Of a DNA stretch of 64,000 nucleotides, positions 16,836 to 26,962 are shown piece by piece. Source of the DNA: Flavobacterium sp. WV_118_3. GTDB lineage: Bacteria > Bacteroidota > Bacteroidia > Flavobacteriales > Flavobacteriaceae. The stretch is taken from contig NZ_CP156060.1 of assembly GCF_039778605.1 (NCBI RefSeq), positions 2,790,001 through 2,854,000 of the forward strand. Reading direction: 5' to 3'. The position numbers and the translations under genes are program-made. Each line of letters starts with the position of its first letter. The stretch's first letter is position 1. Under the pieces are notes generated by a model. The model was given only the letters and a program-made list of their open reading frames with translations, searched no databases and had not been told where the DNA came from.

Positions 16836-16853
16836 AGTGCTTTATTGCGGTTG

Positions 16854-16861
16854 CAAATATA
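16854..16861 (-). promoter_or_regulatory. -7 element of tRNA-Asp copy 2
   Basis: TATATTTG on the minus strand, 18 bases before the mature tRNA. Confidence 0.65.
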
Positions 16862-16921
16862 CAACCCTTTTCCATTTCTCCAAACAAATTCTAAAAAAAA
16901 ATCAGAATTAATTTCAGATTA

Positions 16922-17848
16922 CTACCCAAACTTTTGTTTTTCAACCAGGTAGGTAGTCATTATTTTTTCAAATTTTTCGTCAACCGAAACCGGAACATAC
17001 TTAATTTTATACTGCGTACAGGTATTTGCTACTCTTGTAAAGTAATCCTGAACCAATTTTTCGTAATCATTTTTGACATTTTCGGCAAAAAGATTGATCT
17101 CTTCACCGGTTTCAAGATCAATAAATTTCCGTGGGGCATTGTCAAAATCGAATCGAAATTCTGTTTTTTTATCAATTATATGAAACAAGACCACTTTATG
17201 TTTATTGTGTTTTAAGTGCTGCAAGGCTTTAAACAGACGTTCGTCCTCTTCCCCCTGAAACATATCCGTGAATAAAATCACCATTGATCTTCTGTGAATC
17301 TTTTCCGCTATCTGATGTAAAAAGGTGATCGTATCGGTATTTTTTGACGATTTTGGCGCTTGTAAAACATTTTCCAGTACATTGAGCAACATCCGATGAT
17401 GACGCTCACTACCTTTTTCGGGAGCATAGTATTCGTAAGTATCCGAATAAACACTTAACCCTACCGCGTCGCGCTGCTTTTTAAGCAGGTTCATCAATAC
17501 CGCGGAGGCCAATACCGAAAATCCAATTTTATTCTCGTAAAACAACTGTTCTTTCCCTAATTCCGGATAATGCATCGATGAGGAATTATCGAGTATCAGG
17601 TGACATCTCAGGTTGGTTTCTTCTTCGAAACGCTTGGTATACAAACGGTCGGTTTTGGCAAATAACTTCCAGTCGATATGTCGGGTGCTTTCACCGGGAT
17701 TATAGACTTTATGTTCCGCAAATTCGGCCGAAAATCCATGAAACGGGCTTTTATGCATCCCGGAAATAAAGCCTTCTACGATCTGGTTGGCCAAAAGCTC
17801 CAGATGCTGAAAACTTGATATTTTTGCAATTTGATGGTCAATCTTCAT
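16922..17848 (-). CDS. DUF58 domain-containing protein (vWA-like)
   Basis: 308 residues. The DUF58 signature VYNPGESTRHIDWKLFAKTDRLYTKRFEEE (residues about 48-78, read here in two halves) is followed by a von Willebrand A-like domain whose metal site DNSSSMHY (MIDAS DxSxS) is intact and whose second part is ILFTDMF. DUF58 proteins normally accompany MoxR AAA+ ATPases in envelope or cofactor-loading systems; no MoxR gene is adjacent here. A TATCTTTG promoter element only a few bases upstream implies a leaderless or very short-leader mRNA. Confidence 0.9.
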   Translation of the reverse strand: MKIDHQIAKISSFQHLELLANQIVEGFISGMHKSPFHGFSAEFAEHKVYNPGESTRHIDWKLFAKTDRLYTKRFEEETNLRCHLILDNSSSMHYPELGKEQLFYENKIGFSVLASAVLMNLLKKQRDAVGLSVYSDTYEYYAPEKGSERHHRMLLNVLENVLQAPKSSKNTDTITFLHQIAEKIHRRSMVILFTDMFQGEEDERLFKALQHLKHNKHKVVLFHIIDKKTEFRFDFDNAPRKFIDLETGEEINLFAENVKNDYEKLVQDYFTRVANTCTQYKIKYVPVSVDEKFEKIMTTYLVEKQKFG

Positions 17849-17853
17849 ACTTC

Positions 17854-17861
17854 CAAAGATA
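17854..17861 (-). promoter_or_regulatory. -7 element for the DUF58 gene
   Basis: TATCTTTG (TAnnTTTG) on the minus strand, 5 bases before the ATG at 17848; transcription would begin at or next to the start codon. Confidence 0.5.
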
Positions 17862-18211
17862 ATGAGATAATTGAATGCTTTTCTATTTTAAAAAAGCTTC
17901 TTTTAAAATTTAAGACACGAAATCAAACCCTTTTTACTTTTTACAGTTTTAAAAGACATCGCGACAACAAAAGACAAACAGTCACTTTAGCCCGAATATA
18001 AGTCAAATCCTGTTTTAACGGGTACATCTGTACTATCGCATACCTTTTAAAACAAATTTTTAATACTTTAATAATCCAATCGCTTATTGTCACTCTATCA
18101 AAGACGGCCATTTCGAGTCCGATTATAGAGCCGCTTGTTTTTACAGTAAATCTCCCCTAATTCCCCAAAGCCCCGGAATAACTGATCGCCCCCCATAATT
18201 TGAAACCTACT
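17862..18211. other. Non-coding region upstream of the RHS toxin gene
   Basis: About 350 bases with no convincing coding frame. A degenerate -7 sequence (ATAATTTG, 18195-18202) lies 10-17 bases before the ATG at 18212. Nothing else recognised. Confidence 0.35.
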
Positions 18212-21200
18212 ATGATGAGAAGATTACTATTGCTATGGACGCTTATTTATTCTATTTTGGTACCGGCGCAACATTTTCACGACACTCAGGGGAAGCTGGA
18301 AATTTCCAACGCGGGACAAGCGACCTATACCTTGCCCATTGCCATGCCGCCGAGTCTTAAAAACACAGGGCCGGTGATCAATATCGTATATCAAAGCGGT
18401 CTATTGGGAGGAATCGCCGGACAAGGATGGAATATCAGTTCTATTTCGGCCATTACCCGAATCGCAAGTCGAACCGATTTGGACGGTTCCCGTGAAGGGG
18501 TTCATTTTGACAGCACCGATAAACTGGCATTAAACGGCCAACGGCTACTTGTGGTTTCCGGTGAATATTGGCAAATCGGTTCTGTTTATCAAACCGAAAC
18601 CCAATCCAACCTTAAAATCGAATTACAACGAAGCGGATTTGGACTCTATTTTATAGTGACTGCACCCGATGGGTCGCGTTCCTGGTATGGTAATTACGAC
18701 AATAACAGTACTGATCTTTCAGCATTTTATATCCGCCGGTATGAAGATCCGCTTGGAAATTACATCACCTATCGCTATACCAAGCCTTTTGCCAAAAGTT
18801 TATGTATCAGCGAAATCCGGTTTAGCGGCAATACCCATGGTCTGGCTCCTTTAAACAGTATTCAATTTCATTATAAAAAAGCACAACGAACAGAGTCGGC
18901 TTATGCCAGAGGACAAAAACTCGAAAAAATAGCACTTTTGTCCCATATCGAGGTCAAAACCAATAACCAATTGTTTCGGAAATATGAGTTTACCCATATC
19001 ACAGATCCTCAATTGGGGTATGAAAAGGTATCTCAAATTCAGGAGTTTAATGGCGCCATGGAACCCGCTAATCCGGTAATCTTCGAATATGAAAACACAC
19101 AAACTCAGAATATCGGATCAGAAATTCTAACGTCTTATCAGAATAATCTCGATTTTAGCGCTATAACATTGAGCGGTGATTTTGATGGCGACGGTCGATT
19201 GGATTTTATAACGAATAATAATAAAATTTACACCAAATTATTTGAGGGCAATAGTTCAACCCCTATTACCTTCTCCTATCCAAATCTTTCCTCAGGAAAA
19301 TTTACCGCCACTACATTACATAACGGAAAACTCAACCCTTTTCAATCGATTGTTTCCTTATTATCCGATTTAGAAAGTGTTACTTTCCATATTTCCAACT
19401 TTAACGGCGCTTCGCGATCATTAGAAACAGCCTATCAAAAAGCCATTGCCTTACCCAACTTCGGCTATTGCACTTCCTCTTGTCCCAGTAGCCCCTGCCA
19501 TAATCAAACATATATAAAAGATTCCAACAAATATCTTGAAGGCGACTTTAACGGTGATGGAATATCAGAGGTATTAATAATTGGTTATGAAGAGTCTACA
19601 AAATACAATTTTACACCTGGAAATCCAATGCCATTTCCTCACTGGGAGGGCCCTTGCAAGAAAGTCATTCAAAAGAATCCAACACCAAATTTAGCCCGAA
19701 TTCTCGATCTAAATCCAAATAGTTCTACAACCCTTGGTACAAAAGGATATATCGAATTTACTAATTCGAGATTATTTGAAGGAGTTGGTATTCACACTAT
19801 GGACTTTAATAGCGATGGAAAAACCGACGTCCTAATTATTAAGAATGACAAAACCTATAAGGTGATTAACTTTAAAGAGCTTACTCAGGCACCTTGGTTG
19901 GAAATTGAAATTCTGGGCGAAGGCACTTTGGATTCTTATTCACCATCCAAACAAATCCTCTTTGGCGATTTTAACGGCGATGGAAAAACCGATGTCATGT
20001 TGCCAAGAGCCAGTGGAAAGTATAACGAAACTAACGATTGGTGGGATATTTATTATAGTAATCCAAAACCCGATCACACTTCCTTTTTCACCATGGAAAC
20101 CTTCCGTATTGTCGACTACTGGCAGCATTCCGGCATGCATTTTAAAGATGGTATACAATACAGTTCGTATTACGTTCTGGACACCAATGGCGATGGAAAA
20201 TCGGATCTGGTTCGGATCTGGCGCAATTATTACAAACCCAAATGGACCATTAATGATCACGATACCAACTGGAAAATCACCTCTTTTGTCAACAACATCG
20301 GAAAAACAGGCACCAGTGGCTTTACACTCGACTATGAAACACCATGTCAGAATTACGATAATTCCTGTGATCATCACAGTGATTCCCCGGATATGGTAAT
20401 CCCAATTGTATCAACATACCGACACGGCATCAACAAGGAAATCCTTATGGTTCGAAACCACTACAATCAGGTTACCTATGTTAATTTCACCAAAGATGTT
20501 GCAAAAGACAATCTGCTTAAAAAAGTAACCACTGCCGATGGGGCTTTGGTGTATGAAATCGCCTATCAGCCACTCGATACTTCGGACCAAAATGACGGCT
20601 ATGGAAATCCGGACGAATTTTACTCTTCTTCCCATAGTGTTTCCTATCCCAATGTCGAAATCAAACGATTGCCTTTTAACCGGGTCGTATCCCGATTAAC
20701 TCATACTGTTGGTGAAATAACCCGCCATCAGGATTTTCGATACCATGGTTATACGGTTAATATACATGGTCTTGGCACTTTAGGATTTACTAAAACCGCC
20801 CGAAGCAGTTGGTATCAAAATCCTTCCGATTCCAAAATATGGAATGTTATGCACAACGATCCAACCAAAAGAGGATTACTGATCAATACCTATGCACAGC
20901 TACAACGCTCCGGAGCCGCTTTTTCGCTTACCTCCGGATCCAATATCCCAGAGAATGTGATCAGTAGTATGACTAACCAATATGCGATCACCACAAATAA
21001 TAAAGTCTATACGCCTTTGCTTACCCGGCAAACCACAACCGATTACCTTACTTCGGTTAAAACGGTAAAAGACTATCAGTACCAGCCGGTATTCTGTTTG
21101 CCGGAAATTGTACGAACGCAAAATTTTTTGGATACAAGCTTACAGGGCGAAACGACCTTCGAAACCGAATACCAAAGCAATCCAAGCGGTGTCGGAAGCA

Positions 21201-24200
21201 ACTATTATATCGGCAGACCGATAAAGACCATCGAAACTTCTTCCGCTTATAATGACAGGCATCAATCTGAAACGCTTTATACGTACCATTCTAATGGAAC
21301 ACTGCAAAAAATCCAGAAAAAACCGGTGGCCGAAAGTTATTATATAACAACAGAATTTGAATACGACGACTATGGTAATATAACACAGGAAACCCTGAGT
21401 GCTCCTGATGCATCCCCTACAGTAGCACCACGGGTTAGCGAATATACCTACGATCCATCTGGCAGGTTTATCATCAATTCCAGAAATATGTTGGATCATA
21501 TCACCCTATATACGTATCATCCCTTATACGGAACGGTTCTCACCAAAACCGAGCCCAATCACATAACCACCACTTCGGTTTATGACAACTGGGGAAAGCC
21601 ACTTTCGGCAACGGACTATCTGGATAATAGTACGCAGTATACGTACCTTAAAAACAGCGATGGTTACACCACACAAATCACCAATACCGATGGTAGCAGT
21701 AGTATATCCGTAGCCAATACGCTTGGTCAGCAGATTAAAAAGGGAATAAAACTATCCGATGGTCAATGGAGCTATATAGCAACTCAATACGATTTTCTGG
21801 GACGAAAAATAAAGGAAAGCGACCCCTTTCCGGATACGCCTTCCCTATGGACTACTTATGCTTACGACGCTAACGGACGGTTAATACAAACCACATTACC
21901 TACTGGTAAGATAACCCACATTACCTATGATGGCCTAACGGTAACTACCGACGATGGACGAAAAACCAGTAGTCTCACTAAAAATGCAAACGGACATACT
22001 ATTAGCAGTACCGATAATGGTGGTACTGTTACTTATAACTATAACGCAGGCGGAGCCGTAACCGAGTCGGATTTTCAGGGTACTAAAATTACAACCCAGT
22101 ACGACAATTGGGGACGAAAATCCAGCTTGAATGATCCTTCAGCGGGTCGATACGAATACTCCTACTATCCTTTTGGTGAAGTCAGGACTACCACTACTCC
22201 AAAAGGTAGCACAACACATACTATAAATCGGTTCGGTGTTACCGAGGAAACCCTGGAAGAAAACAATGACGGAAATTCCTATTTGAATTGGTACTATTAT
22301 AATGCCGATCATACGCCGCAACGCGTTATCCGAAAAAACGTTCAAAATGAGAAAATCGTTCATAAAGAAGATTATCAATACGACCAGTATAGAAGACCAC
22401 ACCGTATAACTCAGGCAACACCTCATGCTACTTTTATCAAAGAACTCACCTACGATGCCTTTGGAAGAATCGACAAAGAAAAACAAACCGCTACCGTAAA
22501 AACCAATGGAAAAAACAGTTCCAAAACCTTCCGGTATACCTATCAGTTCGGGTACCGTCATCAGATACTGGATGATGCTACCGGACAGGCTTTATGGACA
22601 GCACATTCGGTAAATGCCCGTGATCAGCTTACACAGGGTGCTTTTGGCAACGGTCTCCATATCGGTAATCAGTATGATGATTATGGTTACATCCAAAGAT
22701 CGGATACCTATCATCCAAACCGGAATACTTCCGCCGGACGACCTATGCTGAATCTGGTAACGCAATTCGATATCCGAACCGGAAATCTTACCGCGCGGAA
22801 AAACAATCTATTAAACCATTCGGCTACTTTTCAATACGATACACTCGACCGATTGGTACAATGGGATAACGAAACGGTTATGCTACACCACGATACTTTC
22901 GATCAGGCTATCGGGGAATTTGAACCCAAAACCTGTGCTACGCTTACAAACGAAAACGGAAGCCTGAAAGTAGCCATAACACCAAATTGCACTGGTATTA
23001 AAAAAGTGTTGCTCGCCAAAGCCAAAGTCGGTGATCAACTAAAAATCCGGTTCGATTTCAATAAAGGAACTACTCACATAACCCGTATTTCTATTTGGGA
23101 ATACAACCCAGATAACGGTCAGTACTTTAAGTCGCCCAAAGATTATACAAGTAATGGAACCCAGTCTTTTGAACATACCGTAACGCAATATCCGGTTATC
23201 GAACTACACCTTGATACACTGCCTCTGGCCGGATCCTATCCTATGGTGTTTTTCCTTGACAATCTGCTGGTAACAATGGATCGCTCCGAAACACAACGAT
23301 ATGACAACCGTGGTCGTATTACCGAAAACAAACTTGGGCAATATAACTATACCGATACCGATAAAGCGTATCGAAACACTTCCATCGACCTCAACGCGGA
23401 GGATGCTTCCTACTACCAAAACCGGGAAGGGATCTTTAACGATGGGATGGAAGCGCAAAAAGGATGGTCGGATTTAGGGATCGGATGGAGTATCTTCGGT
23501 AAACCGATATACGACGATTCCAAGTCCAAAACCGGAAAATATTCCTTAAAAATTCATAATCCGACCGATAAATCACATACCCTTCATGCTGATCGTTGGA
23601 TTCCAATTGACAATCCGCATGGCGCCTCTTATACTTTTTCCGGATGGGTATACAGCGACAGGCCCAGTTCGCGAATTCTTCTATTTATGAATTCCGAAAC
23701 CGAAACGGGGTATTATACCATCGTGGCCGATACATATACCGAAACCACTAGCCAATGGGTGTATATGGAGCGAACCGTATATGTCCCATCCCACATTAAA
23801 AAATTAAACATTAGAGTGGACAATCAAGGAGGTGGCAATGTTTGGTTTGACGATATCCGAATCCGAAAAACCAGTAACCCGAAAACTGATTTGCGCCAGT
23901 TGAATGTTACCTATGATCTGTTTAAAAAACCCATAACCATTACCGAAACCGGTGTCGAAAAAGTAGCCTTTTCGTATACCGCCGATCATTTCCGAAATAC
24001 CATGTATTACGGTGGATTGGAAGACCCGGAACAACAACCTTTACGAAAAGATTATGCCGCCGATGGCTCGATGGAAATTACCACGAACCAGCAAACAGGA
24101 GTCTCTACTTTTGTGTTTTTTGTAGGTGGTGATGCCTATACCGCGCCTGCTATTTTTAAAGATAACGGGCAAACCCGCAGCTATTATTACCTGCATCGGG

Positions 24201-25501
24201 ATTATCAGGGAACGATCGTGGCGATCTCCAACCAAAACGGGAATTTTGTCGAAAAACGCCTTTTCGATCCTTGGGGGAAATTGCTAAAAGTTCAGGATGG
24301 ACAGGATCATAATCTGGTCGGATTAACGTTACTCGATCGCGGCTATACCGGACACGAGCATATACAGGGTGTCGGGATTATCAATATGAACGGACGGATA
24401 TACGATCCAAAACTCCACCGGTTCCTCTCGCCCGATAATTATGTGCAGGATCCCTATAATACGCAAAATTATAACCGCTATGGCTATTGTTGGAATAACC
24501 CGCTAAAATTTACCGATCCTGATGGAGAGTTTGTTTGGTTTGTCCCAGTAATTTTTGCAGCAGTAAATGTAGGAGTCGATTTATTGATCCATGATGGAAA
24601 AATGAATTTTGGTCAGATTGCGATGTCTGCAGGTATGGGCGCAGTGGGAGGTTGTCTTGGCGGTGGCGGTATTACAACAGTAGGGCAAGCCTTTCTTGCA
24701 GCTGGCATAAATCAAATTAATCGCTTTTTACCGAATATCCCAATTTATCAATCCGCTAATTTCAATCTTGGTATTTCTCCTATGATTGGTTTTGGTAGTA
24801 GCGGTTTCACTGCCGGAGGAAGTTTAAATGCTAGTGGAAAACTCAGTGACTTTGTTTGGAGTAGCAGTATAAGTGCCGGTTATAACTCCGGTATGAGTTC
24901 ATTAGGGGAAGCCGCTGGCAATAGCTCCTATTTTGGAGTTGGAGGTTTTGCCGGTTGTAACGACGGCCATGCCAATTATGGTATTGGCCTGTCCAGTACT
25001 ACGTTTTCCGGAAATACGGCACAACGAGTCGGCGCTATTAATTTTCAAATTGGTGATTTCGGGATTCGTATCGATGAAGATTATTTGCCTCACATTGGTG
25101 ATAAACGTGATCGTTACAGAACAGGTGGTTTATTAGCCACTTATAAAATAAACGATGCCTTTACTCTGGCTATAGGAGGTAGCATGATGACAGGCGAAAT
25201 GATGAAAGACATAACAATTCCAGAGTCTCATCCTAAAACTTATAATTACACTTTTGAAAAGACGCATCATTTAAGAGCCGGAACCTTCTATGGAGGAGTC
25301 ATCAACAAAGGACAAAGTTTTTTTGCCGGTCATAACAGTGAAAAAAGACTTCACGATATTCAGAACTGGATACATGGGGGCGGCCTAAAAAGGACGATCG
25401 GAATAGGCCCTGTATTGACCCCGTATTTCTATGATTTTAAATTAAAATCCCGTATGTATAGTTACTTCGGGAGCTATCATCCATCTTATTTATATTACTA
25501 A
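18212..25501 (+). CDS. Secreted SpvB/RHS polymorphic toxin with type-23-like C-terminal toxin domain
   Basis: 2429 residues from the first ATG; an in-frame TTG at 18200 overlaps a promoter-like sequence. Order: Sec signal peptide (cut near VPAQ); SpvB-like domain (about 20-300, GQGWNISSISAITR); five FG-GAP-type Asp loops (about 320-660, e.g. DFNGDGKTDVML); YD/RHS repeats (about 1040-1560); two jelly-roll, carbohydrate-binding-like inserts (about 1560-1690 and 1735-1890, the second ending VWFDDIRIRK); RHS core (about 1985-2106, ending NPLKFTDPDGEF); and a variable tip (2107-2429). The tip's IRIDEDYLP, DRYRTGG and HDIQNWIHGG stretches match my memory of polymorphic toxin type 23, a predicted BECR-fold RNase. 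Followed by two candidate immunity genes, the first overlapping by one base. Confidence 0.85.
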   Translation: MMRRLLLLWTLIYSILVPAQHFHDTQGKLEISNAGQATYTLPIAMPPSLKNTGPVINIVYQSGLLGGIAGQGWNISSISAITRIASRTDLDGSREGVHFDSTDKLALNGQRLLVVSGEYWQIGSVYQTETQSNLKIELQRSGFGLYFIVTAPDGSRSWYGNYDNNSTDLSAFYIRRYEDPLGNYITYRYTKPFAKSLCISEIRFSGNTHGLAPLNSIQFHYKKAQRTESAYARGQKLEKIALLSHIEVKTNNQLFRKYEFTHITDPQLGYEKVSQIQEFNGAMEPANPVIFEYENTQTQNIGSEILTSYQNNLDFSAITLSGDFDGDGRLDFITNNNKIYTKLFEGNSSTPITFSYPNLSSGKFTATTLHNGKLNPFQSIVSLLSDLESVTFHISNFNGASRSLETAYQKAIALPNFGYCTSSCPSSPCHNQTYIKDSNKYLEGDFNGDGISEVLIIGYEESTKYNFTPGNPMPFPHWEGPCKKVIQKNPTPNLARILDLNPNSSTTLGTKGYIEFTNSRLFEGVGIHTMDFNSDGKTDVLIIKNDKTYKVINFKELTQAPWLEIEILGEGTLDSYSPSKQILFGDFNGDGKTDVMLPRASGKYNETNDWWDIYYSNPKPDHTSFFTMETFRIVDYWQHSGMHFKDGIQYSSYYVLDTNGDGKSDLVRIWRNYYKPKWTINDHDTNWKITSFVNNIGKTGTSGFTLDYETPCQNYDNSCDHHSDSPDMVIPIVSTYRHGINKEILMVRNHYNQVTYVNFTKDVAKDNLLKKVTTADGALVYEIAYQPLDTSDQNDGYGNPDEFYSSSHSVSYPNVEIKRLPFNRVVSRLTHTVGEITRHQDFRYHGYTVNIHGLGTLGFTKTARSSWYQNPSDSKIWNVMHNDPTKRGLLINTYAQLQRSGAAFSLTSGSNIPENVISSMTNQYAITTNNKVYTPLLTRQTTTDYLTSVKTVKDYQYQPVFCLPEIVRTQNFLDTSLQGETTFETEYQSNPSGVGSNYYIGRPIKTIETSSAYNDRHQSETLYTYHSNGTLQKIQKKPVAESYYITTEFEYDDYGNITQETLSAPDASPTVAPRVSEYTYDPSGRFIINSRNMLDHITLYTYHPLYGTVLTKTEPNHITTTSVYDNWGKPLSATDYLDNSTQYTYLKNSDGYTTQITNTDGSSSISVANTLGQQIKKGIKLSDGQWSYIATQYDFLGRKIKESDPFPDTPSLWTTYAYDANGRLIQTTLPTGKITHITYDGLTVTTDDGRKTSSLTKNANGHTISSTDNGGTVTYNYNAGGAVTESDFQGTKITTQYDNWGRKSSLNDPSAGRYEYSYYPFGEVRTTTTPKGSTTHTINRFGVTEETLEENNDGNSYLNWYYYNADHTPQRVIRKNVQNEKIVHKEDYQYDQYRRPHRITQATPHATFIKELTYDAFGRIDKEKQTATVKTNGKNSSKTFRYTYQFGYRHQILDDATGQALWTAHSVNARDQLTQGAFGNGLHIGNQYDDYGYIQRSDTYHPNRNTSAGRPMLNLVTQFDIRTGNLTARKNNLLNHSATFQYDTLDRLVQWDNETVMLHHDTFDQAIGEFEPKTCATLTNENGSLKVAITPNCTGIKKVLLAKAKVGDQLKIRFDFNKGTTHITRISIWEYNPDNGQYFKSPKDYTSNGTQSFEHTVTQYPVIELHLDTLPLAGSYPMVFFLDNLLVTMDRSETQRYDNRGRITENKLGQYNYTDTDKAYRNTSIDLNAEDASYYQNREGIFNDGMEAQKGWSDLGIGWSIFGKPIYDDSKSKTGKYSLKIHNPTDKSHTLHADRWIPIDNPHGASYTFSGWVYSDRPSSRILLFMNSETETGYYTIVADTYTETTSQWVYMERTVYVPSHIKKLNIRVDNQGGGNVWFDDIRIRKTSNPKTDLRQLNVTYDLFKKPITITETGVEKVAFSYTADHFRNTMYYGGLEDPEQQPLRKDYAADGSMEITTNQQTGVSTFVFFVGGDAYTAPAIFKDNGQTRSYYYLHRDYQGTIVAISNQNGNFVEKRLFDPWGKLLKVQDGQDHNLVGLTLLDRGYTGHEHIQGVGIINMNGRIYDPKLHRFLSPDNYVQDPYNTQNYNRYGYCWNNPLKFTDPDGEFVWFVPVIFAAVNVGVDLLIHDGKMNFGQIAMSAGMGAVGGCLGGGGITTVGQAFLAAGINQINRFLPNIPIYQSANFNLGISPMIGFGSSGFTAGGSLNASGKLSDFVWSSSISAGYNSGMSSLGEAAGNSSYFGVGGFAGCNDGHANYGIGLSSTTFSGNTAQRVGAINFQIGDFGIRIDEDYLPHIGDKRDRYRTGGLLATYKINDAFTLAIGGSMMTGEMMKDITIPESHPKTYNYTFEKTHHLRAGTFYGGVINKGQSFFAGHNSEKRLHDIQNWIHGGGLKRTIGIGPVLTPYFYDFKLKSRMYSYFGSYHPSYLYY

Positions 25502-26127
25502 TGAAACATCTATTTATCTTACTATTAGCTACAGGTCTCCTTCTTTTTTATGGAAGTACACCTAAAAAAAGAAGATCATATATACCTGAAGTAGAAGTTA
25601 TATCAGACACCAATAGCATCCGATTAAACGGCCTCTATAGCTTATACGACACTTTTAAAGGAGTTGACAGTATCGAAGCTTTTAAGAAGTTTATTTATCA
25701 TAAACCCATACTTTTTTTAAAGAAGGGATATTTTATACAAAATACGTATTCAACTTATGATTCTATTATAATAGCCCGAACAAAAAGCAGGAAATGGATA
25801 TTCGATTATGGAAAATACTATTTTAGAGACGATACCATCCATCTGGAAGGTTTATTTACTTTTTTAACAACAGGAATGGATAGAAGACAATATCTAGCAA
25901 ATTATACCGGATATTTAAACCCAACAGGGGATACTCTTTATCTGAAGTTAGGCAAACCTTTCCCTAAAATTGACATGAAGTTAAATAGACATTTAGCCAA
26001 AAGAATTCGGGAAGCCCCCTACCAGAAATATATTTTTAAACCCTTACCCAAAGACGATGTTCCTGTTGATATCGATATTAAGGATCTTTTCCCAATCCAA
26101 AAAAAGAAAAAAAGAACCCGACATTAA
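25501..26127 (+). CDS. Candidate immunity protein 1 for the RHS toxin
   Basis: 208 residues; its ATG shares one base with the toxin's stop codon, the coupling expected for an immunity gene. An N-terminal hydrophobic segment (residues 2-18, no lipobox Cys) would anchor or export it. The rest is beta-rich (DYGKYYF, GLFTFLTTGMD, NYTGYLNPTGDTLYLKL) and the C-terminus is strongly basic (KKKKRTRH). No named family recognised. A paralogue follows 39 bases downstream. Immunity role is inferred from position and duplication only. Confidence 0.65.
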   Translation: MKHLFILLLATGLLLFYGSTPKKRRSYIPEVEVISDTNSIRLNGLYSLYDTFKGVDSIEAFKKFIYHKPILFLKKGYFIQNTYSTYDSIIIARTKSRKWIFDYGKYYFRDDTIHLEGLFTFLTTGMDRRQYLANYTGYLNPTGDTLYLKLGKPFPKIDMKLNRHLAKRIREAPYQKYIFKPLPKDDVPVDIDIKDLFPIQKKKKRTRH

Positions 26128-26166
26128 TCTCGCGTCTATTCATAATCCATCTTATTTATAGTACTA

Positions 26167-26796
26167 ATGAAACATCTATTTATCGTAGTATTAGCTACCG
26201 GTCTCCTTATTTTTTATGGAAGTACAATTAAAAAAAGAAGATCATATATACCTGAAATCAAATCCACATCAGATACCACTAAAATGCAGCTAAATGGCGT
26301 CTATAGTTTATATGATATCTCAAAGGGAAATGACAGTATTGAAGCTTTTAAGAGATATGTCTACATCTCTCCGATTTTATTTCTAAAAAATGACCATTTC
26401 ATTCAGTCTCCTCATTCTGACTGGGTAAATTCGAACTTAATTAAAGAAATAAAAAACAATAATGTAAGGTTAGACTATGGAAAATATTATTTTAGTCGTG
26501 ATACCATTCATTTGGAAGGGCTATTTACTTTTTTCACAACAGGAATGGATTGGAGGCAATATCCTGCAAACTATACCGGATATTTAGATTCAACAGGCGA
26601 CACCCTTTATCTGAAATTAGCGAAGCCTTTTCCTAAAATTAACATGAAGTTAAATAGACATTTAGCCAAAAGAATTCGGGAAGCTCCCTACCAGAAATAT
26701 ATTTTTAAACCCTTACCCAAAGACGACATTCCTGTTGATATCGATATTGATGATCTCTTTCCAATTCAAAAAAAGAAAAAAAGAACCCGGCATTAA
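26167..26796 (+). CDS. Candidate immunity protein 2 (tandem paralogue)
   Basis: 209 residues, clearly a duplicate of the preceding gene. The first 35 and last 75 residues are nearly identical, while residues about 65-105 differ strongly (for example YSTYDSIIIARTKSRK against SDWVNSNLIKEIKNNN). Divergence confined to the middle is what would be expected if that part contacts variable toxin tips. Same N-terminal hydrophobic segment and basic tail. Function inferred from context. Confidence 0.6.
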   Translation: MKHLFIVVLATGLLIFYGSTIKKRRSYIPEIKSTSDTTKMQLNGVYSLYDISKGNDSIEAFKRYVYISPILFLKNDHFIQSPHSDWVNSNLIKEIKNNNVRLDYGKYYFSRDTIHLEGLFTFFTTGMDWRQYPANYTGYLDSTGDTLYLKLAKPFPKINMKLNRHLAKRIREAPYQKYIFKPLPKDDIPVDIDIDDLFPIQKKKKRTRH

Positions 26797-26903
26797 TCTC
26801 CTTATAAAACAAACAACCTTTTTATTGGTTCTACAAGATGACTATTCTGAACTGGAAAATAATTTCTCCTTATCCAAAGGGAACTAGTAACTTTATTAAA
26901 GAA

Positions 26904-26935
26904 AACAATAAGGATTCGAATGAATCCTTATTGTT
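26904..26935 (+). terminator. Terminator closing the RHS-immunity unit
   Basis: Perfect 14-base arms (AACAATAAGGATTC / GAATCCTTATTGTT) with a 4-base loop, 108 bases after the second immunity gene and before the DUF1493 gene. Confidence 0.65.
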
Positions 26936-26962
26936 ATTTAGGGCTTGTCAAATAATCAATTC

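Larger units (their letters stand above)
16754..16861. repeat. 108-bp direct repeat, copy 2 (tRNA-Asp with promoter)
   Basis: Identical to 16394-16501. The spacer between the copies has no recognised gene. Confidence 0.9.
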
